Notes: generated by a model not told the origin, from the sequence alone. 64,000 bases of DNA from Clostridiaceae bacterium OM02-2AC (GCA_003481775.1 QULU01000012.1:1-64000), one strand, 5' to 3'. Positions 43,765-53,125 are shown, counted from the first letter of the stretch. Translations and numbers: made by a program.

Positions 43765-44482
43765 GGGCAATAACCTCCATAAAGAGGGCTTCCAGAGAAT
43801 CACACTGCGGATGCAGCTGCTTCAGCTCCTCCAGTGTACCGAAGAACACGATGCGTCCCTTGTTGATGATGGCTACCTTATCACACAGGCGCTCTGCAAC
43901 CTCCAGTACATGAGTGGAAAAGAATACGGTGTTTCCCTTTCGGGCATGCTCCTTCATCATTTCCTTCAGGGAGTAGGAGGATTGCGGATCCAGCCCGGTC
44001 ATCGGCTCATCCAGTATCCATACATTCGGATCGGAAAGCAGCACACCCATAATGACGATTTTCTGACGCATACCATGAGAATAGGAAAGAATGCGGTCAT
44101 TCAGCGCGTCCTTCATTTCAAAGGTTTCCGCCAAGGAAGCGATGCGCTGCTTGCGCTGCTCACTGTCAACCTCATAGATATCGCCCATGAAATTCAGATA
44201 TTCCAAGCCCTTCAGACGCAGGAAGATATCGGCATTATCCGGTACGATTCCAAATTCCTTTTTTGCTTCCAGCGGCTCCTTTACGATGTTTTTTCCATTG
44301 ATCAGGATTTCTCCCTCATCCGGATTAAGCACACCTGTGATCATTTTGATCGTTGTGGTCTTGCCGGCACCGTTGGGACCGATAAAGCCGATGATTTCTC
44401 CCGTGGGGATGGTTAGAGAAATATCATCCACAGCCTTGTGGGTTCCTCCGTATATTTTTGTGACATGCTTGATTTCAATCAT
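43757..44482 (-). CDS. ABC exporter ATP-binding subunit
   Basis: A 241-residue ATPase. It has Walker A GPNGAGKTT, signature LSYSHGMRQKIV, Walker B WILDEPMTGLDP and H-loop FFSTHVL. It has the usual structure of drug and lantibiotic exporter ATPases. The ATG at 44,482 has AAAGGAG upstream and overlaps the SdpI stop by 8 bases. Confidence 0.93.
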   Translation of the reverse strand: MIEIKHVTKIYGGTHKAVDDISLTIPTGEIIGFIGPNGAGKTTTIKMITGVLNPDEGEILINGKNIVKEPLEAKKEFGIVPDNADIFLRLKGLEYLNFMGDIYEVDSEQRKQRIASLAETFEMKDALNDRILSYSHGMRQKIVIMGVLLSDPNVWILDEPMTGLDPQSSYSLKEMMKEHARKGNTVFFSTHVLEVAERLCDKVAIINKGRIVFFGTLEELKQLHPQCDSLEALFMEVIAHA

Positions 44483-45131
44483 TGTTTTCTCCTTTCGTCC
44501 GCTTTGAGCGAAACAGTGCATATGAATAAACATAAGGCAGCAATGCGATTGCAAGTACAATGGCAAGGATGCAGGCCGTCAGAAATTCTTTGGGCAGCAC
44601 ACAGAGCAGCATCATGCTCAAGCCGGCCGTAAACCATAAACGTCCTGCCATGCGATGGGTTCTGCGCCAGTTATCCTCATCCTCCAGCGCCCAGGGGGTC
44701 TTAATGCCGATAAAGTAATTCTGACGTATCTTCGGCATCAGATTCCCGATGACGGCAAACAGGATGCCAAGTCCCAGTGTGATTGCCATCGGCACGTTGA
44801 TAGCATCCGGCTTCCAGGCGGAAATCGCTGTTATCAGACACATCCCGAAGATGAGCAGACACAGTACCAATAAAAATACGTTGCAGGTGGATGCAAAGCG
44901 CTCCACGTTTTTCCTGCGCGGATCAATGTGCCGGATAAGTGAAAATACAGCGGCCATCGCAAGCTGCAATACCGGAAACAGAAGCAGAAAAAGCTGATCG
45001 CACCAGCCGTCGATAACACCCGCCGCATTCCAGTGAATCGGTATCTGCGCGGGCAGGAAGGGAAGAATCCCAAGACAGAATAAAAACGTAATCAGAATCA
45101 AAAACGCGATGCCCAGGGTCTGCTTTTTCAT
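44475..45131 (-). CDS. sdpI: SdpI/DUF1648 family membrane protein
   Basis: A 218-residue protein with six hydrophobic segments. The N-terminal DUF1648 pattern (LPAQIPIHWNAAGVIDGW) is followed by an SdpI domain (NYFIGIKTPWALEDEDNW). In Bacillus subtilis, SdpI gives immunity to the SdpC toxin and sequesters SdpR at the membrane. Here it overlaps the SdpR-like gene by four bases, keeping the same pair. No SdpC-like toxin gene is seen nearby. Confidence 0.9.
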   Translation of the reverse strand: MKKQTLGIAFLILITFLFCLGILPFLPAQIPIHWNAAGVIDGWCDQLFLLLFPVLQLAMAAVFSLIRHIDPRRKNVERFASTCNVFLLVLCLLIFGMCLITAISAWKPDAINVPMAITLGLGILFAVIGNLMPKIRQNYFIGIKTPWALEDEDNWRRTHRMAGRLWFTAGLSMMLLCVLPKEFLTACILAIVLAIALLPYVYSYALFRSKRTKGENND

Positions 45132-45397
45132 TGCTCTTCTCCTTTCAGGGATGTGATCCAGCCGATAATTTCATCAATCACGCTGGTATTCAGCTCATAA
45201 TAAATGTATTTCCCTTGTTTTTCATCTGTAATCAGACCAGCCTTTCTAAGAATGGAAAGATGGTGGGAAATCGTGGCATTCGTGCTTGAAAAATGCGAAA
45301 CGATATCGCCTGCACTGCGTTTTCCGTCCTTCAGCAGATTCACGATTTCTCTGCGGGTCGGATCGGACAGCGCCTTAAAGGTTTCCTGAAATCCCAT
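45128..45397 (-). CDS. sdpR: ArsR/SdpR-family repressor
   Basis: An 89-residue winged-helix protein starting MGFQETFKALSDPTRREIVNLL, the SdpR/ArsR form without metal-binding cysteines. FSSTNATISHHLSILRKAGL is the recognition region. AAAGGAGTG precedes the ATG. A palindrome lies between promoter and gene, so it probably represses its own operon and is relieved when SdpI is engaged. Confidence 0.92.
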   Translation of the reverse strand: MGFQETFKALSDPTRREIVNLLKDGKRSAGDIVSHFSSTNATISHHLSILRKAGLITDEKQGKYIYYELNTSVIDEIIGWITSLKGEEQ

Positions 45398-45409
45398 TGC
45401 ATCACTCCT

Positions 45410-45435
45410 TTCATTTAGATAGATGTCTAAATGAA
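45410..45435 (-). promoter_or_regulatory. Operator of the SdpR operon
   Basis: Perfect 10-base arms TTCATTTAGA (45,410-45,419) and TCTAAATGAA (45,426-45,435) around a 6-base centre. It touches the -10 box and covers the start site. Confidence 0.85.
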
Positions 45436-45463
45436 GTATAGGACAGAACGATTGGATTGTCAA
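45435..45463 (-). promoter_or_regulatory. Promoter of the SdpR-SdpI-ABC operon
   Basis: On the minus strand TTGACA (45,458-45,463), 17-base spacer, TATACT (45,435-45,440). Confidence 0.9.
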
Positions 45464-45533
45464 ACAAATTTCGTATGGATAGTAATTTTGTATAAACTAT
45501 GGTAAAATGAAAATCAGCAACGGAGGTATCCGC

Positions 45534-46307
45534 ATGAAGAAGCCTATGTCAAAATCAAAAAAAATCATATACGATATACTGTTTGTCATCGCTCTGGCCG
45601 TCTTTCTCTTTTCTGCCTACAAGCTGATCAGCATCTACTATCTGAACTATCAGGAGGGAAAGGAAAAGGATGCGGTGCAGGAGGTTGCCAAGGTTCCCAA
45701 AAATCCGGAAAAGGAAGATTTTACAATCGATTGGTCAGCATTGAAGGAGAAAAATCCGGAGGTTGTCGGCTGGATTCTGATTCCGGATACAGATATATCC
45801 TATCCCATCGTGCAGGGAAGCGATAATTCCTATTATCTGAATCACACCTTTGAAAAAAAGGAAAATTATGCCGGTGCTATTTTTATGGATGCCGGTGCAG
45901 ATGCTTCCTTTCAGGATCGAAACACGATCATCTACGGACACAACGTCAAGCATGGAACCATGTTTGCCGAGCTGGAAAAGTTTAAGGAGCAGGCATTTTT
46001 TGAAAAGCATCCCTATCTTTACATCTTTACCGAGAAGCAGAATTACCGCTGTGAAATCTTCAGTATGTATTCAACGACGGCAACAAGTGATTCCTATCGG
46101 CTGCAATACGCGGATGATGCGGACTTTATGAGCTACGTGGATATGGTGAAAAAGCGTTCGGACTTCAAGCGAGCGATTACCATACAGAATCGTGATCGTA
46201 TCGTCTCATTGAGCACCTGTTCCTATGAACGAGATGGACAGCCAAGCGAGCTGCGCTATCTGCTGCATGCTGTGCTCGTGAAATGGGATGGGACAGTAAA
46301 GAAATAA
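45534..46307 (+). CDS. srtB: Class B sortase
   Basis: A 257-residue membrane-tethered transpeptidase. One N-terminal transmembrane helix (about 13-34) is followed by the sortase fold. Catalytic residues are H136 in IYGHNVKHG, C229 in SLSTCSYE, and an arginine in ELRYLL. Class B enzymes attach selected surface or pilus proteins. The ATG at 45,534 has CGGAGG upstream, whereas 45,507 has none. The only sortase-type substrate in the window is the VDTG protein at 62,838; a link is possible but not shown. Confidence 0.9.
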   Translation: MKKPMSKSKKIIYDILFVIALAVFLFSAYKLISIYYLNYQEGKEKDAVQEVAKVPKNPEKEDFTIDWSALKEKNPEVVGWILIPDTDISYPIVQGSDNSYYLNHTFEKKENYAGAIFMDAGADASFQDRNTIIYGHNVKHGTMFAELEKFKEQAFFEKHPYLYIFTEKQNYRCEIFSMYSTTATSDSYRLQYADDADFMSYVDMVKKRSDFKRAITIQNRDRIVSLSTCSYERDGQPSELRYLLHAVLVKWDGTVKK

Positions 46308-46377
46308 AAAAGAGGGATACCAATGTATAGCGGGTCCTGCAGCTTTGAAAGAAGGCGCAAGTGAAAGGAGAACACGT

Positions 46378-47094
46378 ATGCATATGAAGTCAAGAATTAT
46401 CGGACTGCTGTTTCTGGCAGTTGGAATCGGATATTTAGGAGGTGCCATGGACTGGTGGGATTTCTCCATCTTTTTCCCTGGCTGGTGGACGCTGTTTCTG
46501 ATTGTACCGGCAGTGTTCAGCTTTTTTGAGGATGGCTTCCATTTCGGAAACGGCTGTGTTTTCTTCCTCGGAGTGTATCTTTTGTGCAGTGCAAATGACT
46601 GGATCAGTATCCGTCTGACATGGGGCATGCTTGTGGCGATCGGCTTGATTCTGCTAGGCTGCCGCATGATTATCGGTGACAGCTTTCTGCGCTTCAGGCA
46701 TCGGGACAGCATTCTGCAGGAGGAGGATGGACGCCGTGATCTGCGCAGTGCCACCTATTTCGGAAACAAACGGCTGAATGCGCGCGGTACCGTATATTCG
46801 CTGAAGGCGGAAAGTATCTTCGGAACACAGATGATCGATCTGGTGGATGCGGATTTAACGGAATGCGGCTATGTAAAGCTGGAAGCGGTGTTTGGCAGCA
46901 TTGATCTGCTTGTCAGTGATACGATACACTATCGTGTAAAAAGTGAAAATGTATTCGGTAATACCCGCGTGGAGCATCATCCGGAGGGTACACAGGATCT
47001 TGCGGTTGATGTATCCTGCGTCTTTGGAACGATCAATCTGCGAAAGGTACATGTCGAGGATGATATCCTGAATGGGAAATACAGAGAAAAGTAG
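46378..47094 (+). CDS. LiaF-like / cell-wall-active antibiotic response membrane protein
   Basis: A 238-residue protein with four N-terminal membrane helices (about 5-105) and a C-terminal beta-rich domain with repeated FGN/FGS/FGT turns, as in LiaF-type proteins. AAAGGAG lies before the ATG at 46,378. LiaF-type proteins dampen envelope-stress signalling, but no LiaRS pair is adjacent, so the role is uncertain. Confidence 0.8.
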   Translation: MHMKSRIIGLLFLAVGIGYLGGAMDWWDFSIFFPGWWTLFLIVPAVFSFFEDGFHFGNGCVFFLGVYLLCSANDWISIRLTWGMLVAIGLILLGCRMIIGDSFLRFRHRDSILQEEDGRRDLRSATYFGNKRLNARGTVYSLKAESIFGTQMIDLVDADLTECGYVKLEAVFGSIDLLVSDTIHYRVKSENVFGNTRVEHHPEGTQDLAVDVSCVFGTINLRKVHVEDDILNGKYREK

Positions 47095-47112
47095 TCGGGT
47101 ACTACTTTTTTT
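47087..47112 (+). terminator. Terminator overlapping the LiaF-like stop
   Basis: AAAAGTAGT (47,087-47,095) with ACTACTTTT (47,101-47,109), followed by T. It contains the stop codon of the LiaF-like gene. Confidence 0.75.
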
Positions 47113-47146
47113 CTTGGCGGCATACACTGTGTCAGAGGTGGTAGTT

Positions 47147-48229
47147 ATGTTTTCCAGAAAGTGCAGGACGCTCACCGTGCTGATTTTGCTGCTGGTGGTC
47201 ATCGGCGTGATCATGGTAGGAAGCTCTTCCCGCGTATGGGCATCCGCAAAGTTTCATGATGCATCCTATTTTATGAGCAGACAGGCGGTGTTTGCGCTGA
47301 TTGGTGTCTTTGTTATGTATGTGGCCAGCCGCATTTCATTAACGAAGCTTCGCAGGTATGGAAAAAAGCTGTTCATCCTGTGCGTGATTGCCCTGATTCT
47401 GGTACTGGTACCAGGACTTGGCATCCAGCGAAACGGAAGCCGCAGCTGGTTCGGTGTCGGCTCCTTTCTGATTCAGCCATCCGAATTCTTCAAAATTGCC
47501 ATCATCATTTATGTTGCGGATTTTCTGGCAAAGCGATACCGTATCAAAACCTTTAAACGCGATTTGCTGTTTCCGGCCTTTCTGGTTATGCTCGGCTTCG
47601 GATTGATTCTGCTGCAGCCGGATTTTGGAAGCGGCATGGTCATGGTGTGCTCCATTGTCGTCATGGTGCTTGCGGCGGATTCTCCGCTTTCTTATTTTGT
47701 GAGAGTCGGCATGCTGGGGGCTGCCGGACTGGGCGGACTGATCATTTCCGCACCCTATCGGCTTGCCCGTATCACCTCCTTTATCGATCCGTGGAAGGAC
47801 CCGCTGGGAGCCGGCTTTCAGATCATCCAATCATTGTTTGCCATCTCACCGGGAGGGATTTTGGGTGTCGGCTTTGATAACAGCATGCAGAAGCATTTCT
47901 ATCTGCCGGAGCCACAGACGGATTTCATCTTTGCTATCTTTGCTGAGGAATTCGGCTTTATCGGCTGCTGTATCCTAATCACCTTATTTCTGATGGTGAT
48001 TTATCAGGGAGTGAAAATCGCTAAAAACAGCACGGATCCCTATCTGTGCTATGTCGCTATCGGTCTGATTTCGCTGTTTGCCATTCAGGTGATGATCAAT
48101 CTTGGGGTAGTCGTCGGTCTGTTTCCGGTTACCGGAATTACTTTACCCTTCATATCCTATGGAGGCAGCTCGCTCGTTGTTATGATGGGCAGTATGGGGC
48201 TCTTGATGAGCATCGCAAATGAAAGCTGA
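47147..48229 (+). CDS. ftsW: FtsW/RodA/SpoVE-family glycosyltransferase
   Basis: A 360-residue SEDS protein that polymerises lipid II into glycan strands. It has ten or so membrane helices. Conserved segments include PDFGSGMVM, FGSID-like FIDPWKDPLGAGFQIIQSL and FPVTGITLPFISYGGSS. AGAGGTGG precedes the ATG at 47,147. The genes after it (murG, murB, divIB) place it in the division/cell-wall cluster; SpoVE would be an alternative name in a spore former. Confidence 0.92.
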   Translation: MFSRKCRTLTVLILLLVVIGVIMVGSSSRVWASAKFHDASYFMSRQAVFALIGVFVMYVASRISLTKLRRYGKKLFILCVIALILVLVPGLGIQRNGSRSWFGVGSFLIQPSEFFKIAIIIYVADFLAKRYRIKTFKRDLLFPAFLVMLGFGLILLQPDFGSGMVMVCSIVVMVLAADSPLSYFVRVGMLGAAGLGGLIISAPYRLARITSFIDPWKDPLGAGFQIIQSLFAISPGGILGVGFDNSMQKHFYLPEPQTDFIFAIFAEEFGFIGCCILITLFLMVIYQGVKIAKNSTDPYLCYVAIGLISLFAIQVMINLGVVVGLFPVTGITLPFISYGGSSLVVMMGSMGLLMSIANES

Positions 48230-48241
48230 AAAACATAAAAT

Positions 48242-48255
48242 TTACTGCGCAGTAA
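48242..48255 (+). promoter_or_regulatory. Perfect 14-bp palindrome upstream of murG
   Basis: TTACTGCGCAGTAA is fully self-complementary. A TATAAT box follows about 20 bases later. It may be a regulator binding site. Confidence 0.5.
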
Positions 48256-48296
48256 CACGTCTTCCTATGGTATAATAAAAAACAAGGAGTGATTAC

Positions 48297-49370
48297 ATGA
48301 GAATGCTGATTGCCACTGGAGGGACCGGAGGTCATATCTATCCTGCCCTGGCGCTGGCGGATGCCGCAAAAGAGCGCTATGGGGATATTGAGATATTGTT
48401 TGTGGGAAATGATGATCGAATGGAGGCCAGTGAAGTACCGTCCCATGGTTACGCCTTTCAGGGTCTGCATGCCAGCGGACTGACAGGAAATGTCTTCAAC
48501 AAGTGCAGGGCACTGCTGCTGATGATGAACTGTTACCGTAAAGCCTGCAGGATCATTGATGAATTTAAACCGGATATCGCGATTGGCTTTGGAGGCTATG
48601 TGAGTGCACCTGTTATGCTGGCTGCACATCATAAGCATGTAGCTACCATTATCCATGAACAAAACTCCATTGTCGGAGTTTCTAATAAAATGGTCGCTAA
48701 GTATATGGATGCGATCGTCATCTGTTATGAGAAATGCTTTGAGGAATTCGGCAGAGAAAAAACCAGACTGCTGGGTAATCCCCGCGCGAGTAATGCGGTC
48801 CATGCCAAATTTGACAAGGACTACTTTTTATCACTTGGTCTGAGCCTGCACAAGCCACTGATCCTGGTTGTTATGGGATCACTGGGCTCTACATCCGTTA
48901 ATGCCATCATGAAGGATGCACTGCCGACTGTGAGTGATCGCTATCAGATACTGTTTGTGACAGGAAAAAACAATTACGAAGAGATGCGTAAGCAGATTCA
49001 TGCTCCGCATATAAAAGTCGTCGATTATGTAAAACAGCTGGATATCATGGCACATGTCGATCTGATCGTCTGCCGTGCCGGCGCAACAACCGCAGCGGAA
49101 ATCACTGCGCTGGGAACACCGAGCATTCTGGTGCCAAGTCCCTATGTTGCCCACAACCATCAGTTTTATAATGCCAGTGTGCTGGTCGATCATAAGGCGG
49201 CTGTCATGCTGGAGGAAAAGGATTTGAATGCGGCAGCATTATCAAAAGCAATTGATCAGATCATGTCGGATGATTTGCTGCGCGCTTCCATGCGCAGTGC
49301 TTCGCTGGCGCTTGGAAAACCGAATGCGAGTGAGGATATTCTGAACTGGTGCGATGAAATGAAAAGGTGA
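48297..49370 (+). CDS. murG: MurG, lipid II-forming GlcNAc transferase
   Basis: A 357-residue GT-B enzyme that adds GlcNAc to lipid I on the inner membrane face. The N-terminal glycine loop GGTGGHIYPALALA and the C-terminal CRAGATTAAEI (UDP-GlcNAc site) are clear. AAGGAG precedes the ATG. It is followed 6 bases later by murB. Confidence 0.95.
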   Translation: MRMLIATGGTGGHIYPALALADAAKERYGDIEILFVGNDDRMEASEVPSHGYAFQGLHASGLTGNVFNKCRALLLMMNCYRKACRIIDEFKPDIAIGFGGYVSAPVMLAAHHKHVATIIHEQNSIVGVSNKMVAKYMDAIVICYEKCFEEFGREKTRLLGNPRASNAVHAKFDKDYFLSLGLSLHKPLILVVMGSLGSTSVNAIMKDALPTVSDRYQILFVTGKNNYEEMRKQIHAPHIKVVDYVKQLDIMAHVDLIVCRAGATTAAEITALGTPSILVPSPYVAHNHQFYNASVLVDHKAAVMLEEKDLNAAALSKAIDQIMSDDLLRASMRSASLALGKPNASEDILNWCDEMKR

Positions 49371-49376
49371 ACATAA

Positions 49377-50279
49377 ATGAATATAGAAATGAAACTACAG
49401 TCCTATGGCGATGTGGAATGCCGGGTGCCGCTGTCCAAGCGGACGACATTTCGTATCGGCGGGACTTGCAAATATTTTATTTATCCGAAGAATGAGCTGT
49501 GTCTGCTTCGGATTCTGGATATCCTGAAGGAGGAAGGAATTCCGCACCGGATATTCGGCAAGGGAAGCAATATCCTTTGCAGCGATGATGATTATGAAGG
49601 GGCGATCCTCTGTCTGGACCGCTATTTTACTGATTTTTTCTTTGAAGAGGAAGGCTCTTGTCTGGTACAGGCGGGTGCCAGCATTATCATGCTTGCACAT
49701 GAAGCAATGAAGAATTCCTTCAGCGGACTGGAATTTGCCAGTGGGATACCCGGTACGCTTGGCGGCGCGGTTTTCATGAATGCGGGTGCCTATAAAAGTG
49801 ATATCTCACAGATTTTAAAAGAGGTTTATATATTAAAGGATCGCTCGATTGTCGTCATGCGAGTCGAGGAGCTGGAATACGCATACCGCCATTCTATCTT
49901 CCAGAGTCACCGCGATTGGATCATTTTGGGTGCCAGATTGCAGCTGCAGCAGGGGGATCAGAAGGAAATTCGCGATCTGATGGATTCCCGCCGAAAGCGC
50001 CGCATGTCCTCCCAGCCGCTGGACAAGCCGTGTGCCGGCAGTATGTTTCGCAATCCCAAGGATCATCAGGCCTGGCAGCTGATTGAAGAAATCGGTATGC
50101 GGGGAACACGGATCGGCGGAGCGATGGTTTCAGAGAAGCATGCGAACTTTATCATCAATGAAGATCATGCAAGGGCAGAGGATGTAGTGCAGCTGGTAGA
50201 AGTCATTCAGAAGGAAGTACGGAACCGCTTTGGCGTTGAGCTGATTACGGAAGTAGAGAAATTCAATTGGAAGATATAA
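49377..50279 (+). CDS. murB: MurB, UDP-N-acetylenolpyruvoylglucosamine reductase
   Basis: A 300-residue FAD enzyme forming UDP-N-acetylmuramic acid. The FAD-binding segment SGIPGTLGGAVFMNAGAY, the serine in PCAGSMFRNP and HANFIIN near the end are typical. The short form matches MurB of Firmicutes. Its end overlaps divIB by 13 bases. Confidence 0.95.
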   Translation: MNIEMKLQSYGDVECRVPLSKRTTFRIGGTCKYFIYPKNELCLLRILDILKEEGIPHRIFGKGSNILCSDDDYEGAILCLDRYFTDFFFEEEGSCLVQAGASIIMLAHEAMKNSFSGLEFASGIPGTLGGAVFMNAGAYKSDISQILKEVYILKDRSIVVMRVEELEYAYRHSIFQSHRDWIILGARLQLQQGDQKEIRDLMDSRRKRRMSSQPLDKPCAGSMFRNPKDHQAWQLIEEIGMRGTRIGGAMVSEKHANFIINEDHARAEDVVQLVEVIQKEVRNRFGVELITEVEKFNWKI

Positions 50280-51046
50280 ACGATCTTCTCTATGATGACG
50301 TCGAAGCAAAATACCTGGCCCTTCAGAATAAAAAAAAGAACCGCAGAAAGAAAAAACGAAAGAAGCGACTGCTGATTCTTCTCGCTGCGTGCGTGCTTGC
50401 TGCCTTGTACTTTATCAGTGATTTTTCTAAGGTGAAATCACTGGATGTAAGAGGAAATTCCTTCTATACAAAACAAATGGTTCTTCAAAAGGTGGGACTG
50501 ACCTATGACAGCCGCTATATCGTCATTCCCCGCTTTTATCTGGAATGGAAGCTGGAGAAGGATGATCTGATTGAGGATGCAACCGTACATAAGGGACTGG
50601 ATGGTGCCATTACCATTGATGTGAAAGAAAAGAGTATTGTCGGATATTATATCGATAATGGGAAAAACTATGCATTGGTGAATGACGGAAGCAGTCTGGT
50701 GATCGACAGCGCTAAGCTGGATACGATTGTCAATTATCCGCTCGTGGACGGCTTTACGGCTGCAGAGCGAAAAAAGCTTGCCAAGAGCTTTGGCGGAAAG
50801 CAGAAGGTGGACGATTCCATCGTGCAGATGATTTCGGAAATGGTTCCGTATGAAACATCGTATGACAAGCATATGGTGAAAATCATCATGCAGGACGGGA
50901 ATACCATTTTCACCTCCTATGAGTCCATGCCGCTGCTCAACGACTATCTGGGAACGCTGAAGCGTCTGAAAAAGAGCAATGTCTGCCTATGGCCGGATGC
51001 TGCTACGCATTCCATACATAACGAAAATTGCAGTAAAAAAGAATAA
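50267..51046 (+). CDS. divIB: DivIB/FtsQ cell-division protein (TTG start)
   Basis: A 259-residue bitopic protein. A very basic cytoplasmic stretch (about 21-36) is followed by a transmembrane helix (about 37-53), a POTRA domain (VKSLDVRGNSFYTKQMVLQKVG) and the FtsQ/DivIB beta domain. It recruits and stabilises divisome synthase. No in-frame ATG precedes the POTRA domain, so the TTG at 50,267, inside the murB end, is the likely start; translation is probably coupled. Confidence 0.9.
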   Translation: MEDINDLLYDDVEAKYLALQNKKKNRRKKKRKKRLLILLAACVLAALYFISDFSKVKSLDVRGNSFYTKQMVLQKVGLTYDSRYIVIPRFYLEWKLEKDDLIEDATVHKGLDGAITIDVKEKSIVGYYIDNGKNYALVNDGSSLVIDSAKLDTIVNYPLVDGFTAAERKKLAKSFGGKQKVDDSIVQMISEMVPYETSYDKHMVKIIMQDGNTIFTSYESMPLLNDYLGTLKRLKKSNVCLWPDAATHSIHNENCSKKE

Positions 51047-51071
51047 ACAGGCAAGAAAAGAAGGAACATTC

Positions 51072-51100
51072 TTGGAAATCTATACGGTTTTTGGTATAAT
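51072..51100 (+). promoter_or_regulatory. Promoter of the Gls24-fakA operon
   Basis: TTGGAA (51,072-51,077), 17-base spacer, TATAAT (51,095-51,100), then TAAGGAGG before the gene. Confidence 0.85.
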
Positions 51101-51124
51101 AAATAAGATGTAAGGAGGAATATT

Positions 51125-51484
51125 ATGTCAATCTCTAAAAGTACACAGTATGGAAATATCGAAATTTCCATTGATGCCATTGCTTCATTGGCTGGCGGTG
51201 TTGTGACAGAATGCTATGGGGTAGTCGGTATGGCATCTCAGAAATTTCTGAAGGACGGTATCGCAGAACTGTTAAAGAAAGAAAATTACGCAAAAGGTGT
51301 TGTGGTTCGCCAGAAGGATGATCATCTGGAGCTGGACCTGTACATCGTAGTGTCTCACGGAGTAAAAATCAGCGAGATTGTTTACGAAGTGCAGCAACGT
51401 GTGAAATATATGCTTGAAAAATCCCTGGAACTGGAATTCAAAAAAGTGAATGTCTATGTGCAGGATGTAAAGGTTATGAAATAG
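51125..51484 (+). CDS. Asp23/Gls24 family protein (YloU-like)
   Basis: A 119-residue alpha/beta protein. The segment IEISIDAIASLAGGVVTECYGVVGMA is the family start. It is almost always next to a DAK2-domain kinase gene, as here, with a 9-base gap. Some members associate with the envelope-stress response or membrane lipids; the exact role is unknown. Confidence 0.9.
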   Translation: MSISKSTQYGNIEISIDAIASLAGGVVTECYGVVGMASQKFLKDGIAELLKKENYAKGVVVRQKDDHLELDLYIVVSHGVKISEIVYEVQQRVKYMLEKSLELEFKKVNVYVQDVKVMK

Positions 51485-51493
51485 GTACTGCAT

Positions 51494-53125
51494 ATGGAGA
51501 CAATTAACGGAAGTTTATTTAAGGATATGCTGGCCAGCGGTGCGAATCTGCTGTCCAACAAATTCAGTGAAATCGATGCATTAAACGTATTCCCGGTACC
51601 GGATGGAGATACGGGAACAAATATGTCGTTGACATTCAATGCCGGTGTACAGGATGCGCTGGCCTGTCCGAGTGATGATGTCTGTGAAATCGCCAAGGTA
51701 TTGTCCAAGGGACTGCTGATGGGGGCGCGCGGTAACTCCGGTGTTATTACCTCTCAGATTTTCCGCGGTCTGTATCAGGGTGTGGAAGGCATGAAGGAAA
51801 TCAACGGATTCCAGCTGGCAAATGCACTGGTACAGGGGTCCAGAGTAGCGTATAAGGCAGTAATGCGTCCTGTTGAAGGAACGATTCTGACCGTTGTGCG
51901 TGAGGCTGCTGATTATACGTATGCCTATGCGACTTCTACACAGGATGTAACGGTAACGCAGGTTATGGAAAAGATGGTGGAGGAATCCAAGGAGTCTTTG
52001 ATTCGTACACCGGAGCTGTTGCCTGTCTTGAAGGAAGTCGGCGTTGTGGATAGCGGCGGTGCTGGACTTGTGACGATTTTTGAAGGCTTCCTTTCTGCAA
52101 TGAAGGGAACAATCATTCAGAAAGAGGAAGCAGGCGAAACAAGCGAGGGTGTTCAGGCATCCATGGAAAGTGAGGAATTCGGTTATTGTACGGAATTCAT
52201 CATTCGTCTGTCTGAGCGCGGCATGAAAAATTTCAGAGAGGAATCTCTGCGTGATTCTCTGGCAAGCATCGGGAATTCCATCGTCTGTGTGCAGGATGAT
52301 GATATCGTAAAGGTGCATGTGCATACACTGACACCGGGAGATGCCCTGAACATGGGACAGCGCTATGGAGAATTTGTCAAGCTGAAGGTGGAAAACATGC
52401 AGGAGCAGCATGAAAACATCATGATGAATGCCGCAGTTGAAAAAGAAGAGGCGCCACAGCAGCCGAAGAGCAAATATGCCATCATCACAGTTGCGGCTGG
52501 AGATGGACTGAAGGATATGTTTACAGAGCTTCGTGCCGATTATGTCATCAGTGGCGGGCAGACGATGAATCCTTCTACTGAGGATTTTGTACAGGCAATC
52601 GATAAGGTGAATGCCGAGCATATCTTCATTCTGCCGAACAACTCCAATATTGTGCTTGCGGCACAGCAGGCGGCATCGGTATGTGAGGATCAGCATGTGG
52701 AGGTTATTCCGACGAAGACGATTCCACAGGGACTGAGCGCATGCATCATGTTTAATCCGGAGGTAGATTTTGATATGAATCTTTCGGAAATGAGCGATGC
52801 GATTGCACTTGTGAAAACCGGACAGGTAACGTATGCGATTAAGGATACAACCTTTGAAGGCATGGAAATCCGTGAAGGGGATTACATGGGTATTCTGGAA
52901 AAGGATATCATTGTATCGAATCCGGATAAGCTGGATACGACACGTCATTTGATTGATGCCATGGTGGATGAGGAAAGCGAAATCGTTACACTGATTTATG
53001 GTGAGGACATCACGGAAGAAGAAGCACAGGGAATTGCTTCCTACATTGAAGATAAATACGATGTTGAAGTGGAAGTAAACAGCGGAAATCAGCCGGTGTA
53101 CAGCTTTATTCTCGGTGTCGAGTAG
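51494..53125 (+). CDS. fakA: FakA-like fatty acid kinase (DAK2 domain, YloV)
   Basis: A 543-residue protein. The N-terminal DAK2 domain (about 1-205) carries the nucleotide and metal site VPDGDTGTNMSLT and GARGNSGVI. The C-terminal half (about 320-543) is the FakB-binding/DegV-related domain. With a FakB partner encoded elsewhere it phosphorylates exogenous fatty acids for phospholipid synthesis. Confidence 0.92.
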   Translation: METINGSLFKDMLASGANLLSNKFSEIDALNVFPVPDGDTGTNMSLTFNAGVQDALACPSDDVCEIAKVLSKGLLMGARGNSGVITSQIFRGLYQGVEGMKEINGFQLANALVQGSRVAYKAVMRPVEGTILTVVREAADYTYAYATSTQDVTVTQVMEKMVEESKESLIRTPELLPVLKEVGVVDSGGAGLVTIFEGFLSAMKGTIIQKEEAGETSEGVQASMESEEFGYCTEFIIRLSERGMKNFREESLRDSLASIGNSIVCVQDDDIVKVHVHTLTPGDALNMGQRYGEFVKLKVENMQEQHENIMMNAAVEKEEAPQQPKSKYAIITVAAGDGLKDMFTELRADYVISGGQTMNPSTEDFVQAIDKVNAEHIFILPNNSNIVLAAQQAASVCEDQHVEVIPTKTIPQGLSACIMFNPEVDFDMNLSEMSDAIALVKTGQVTYAIKDTTFEGMEIREGDYMGILEKDIIVSNPDKLDTTRHLIDAMVDEESEIVTLIYGEDITEEEAQGIASYIEDKYDVEVEVNSGNQPVYSFILGVE

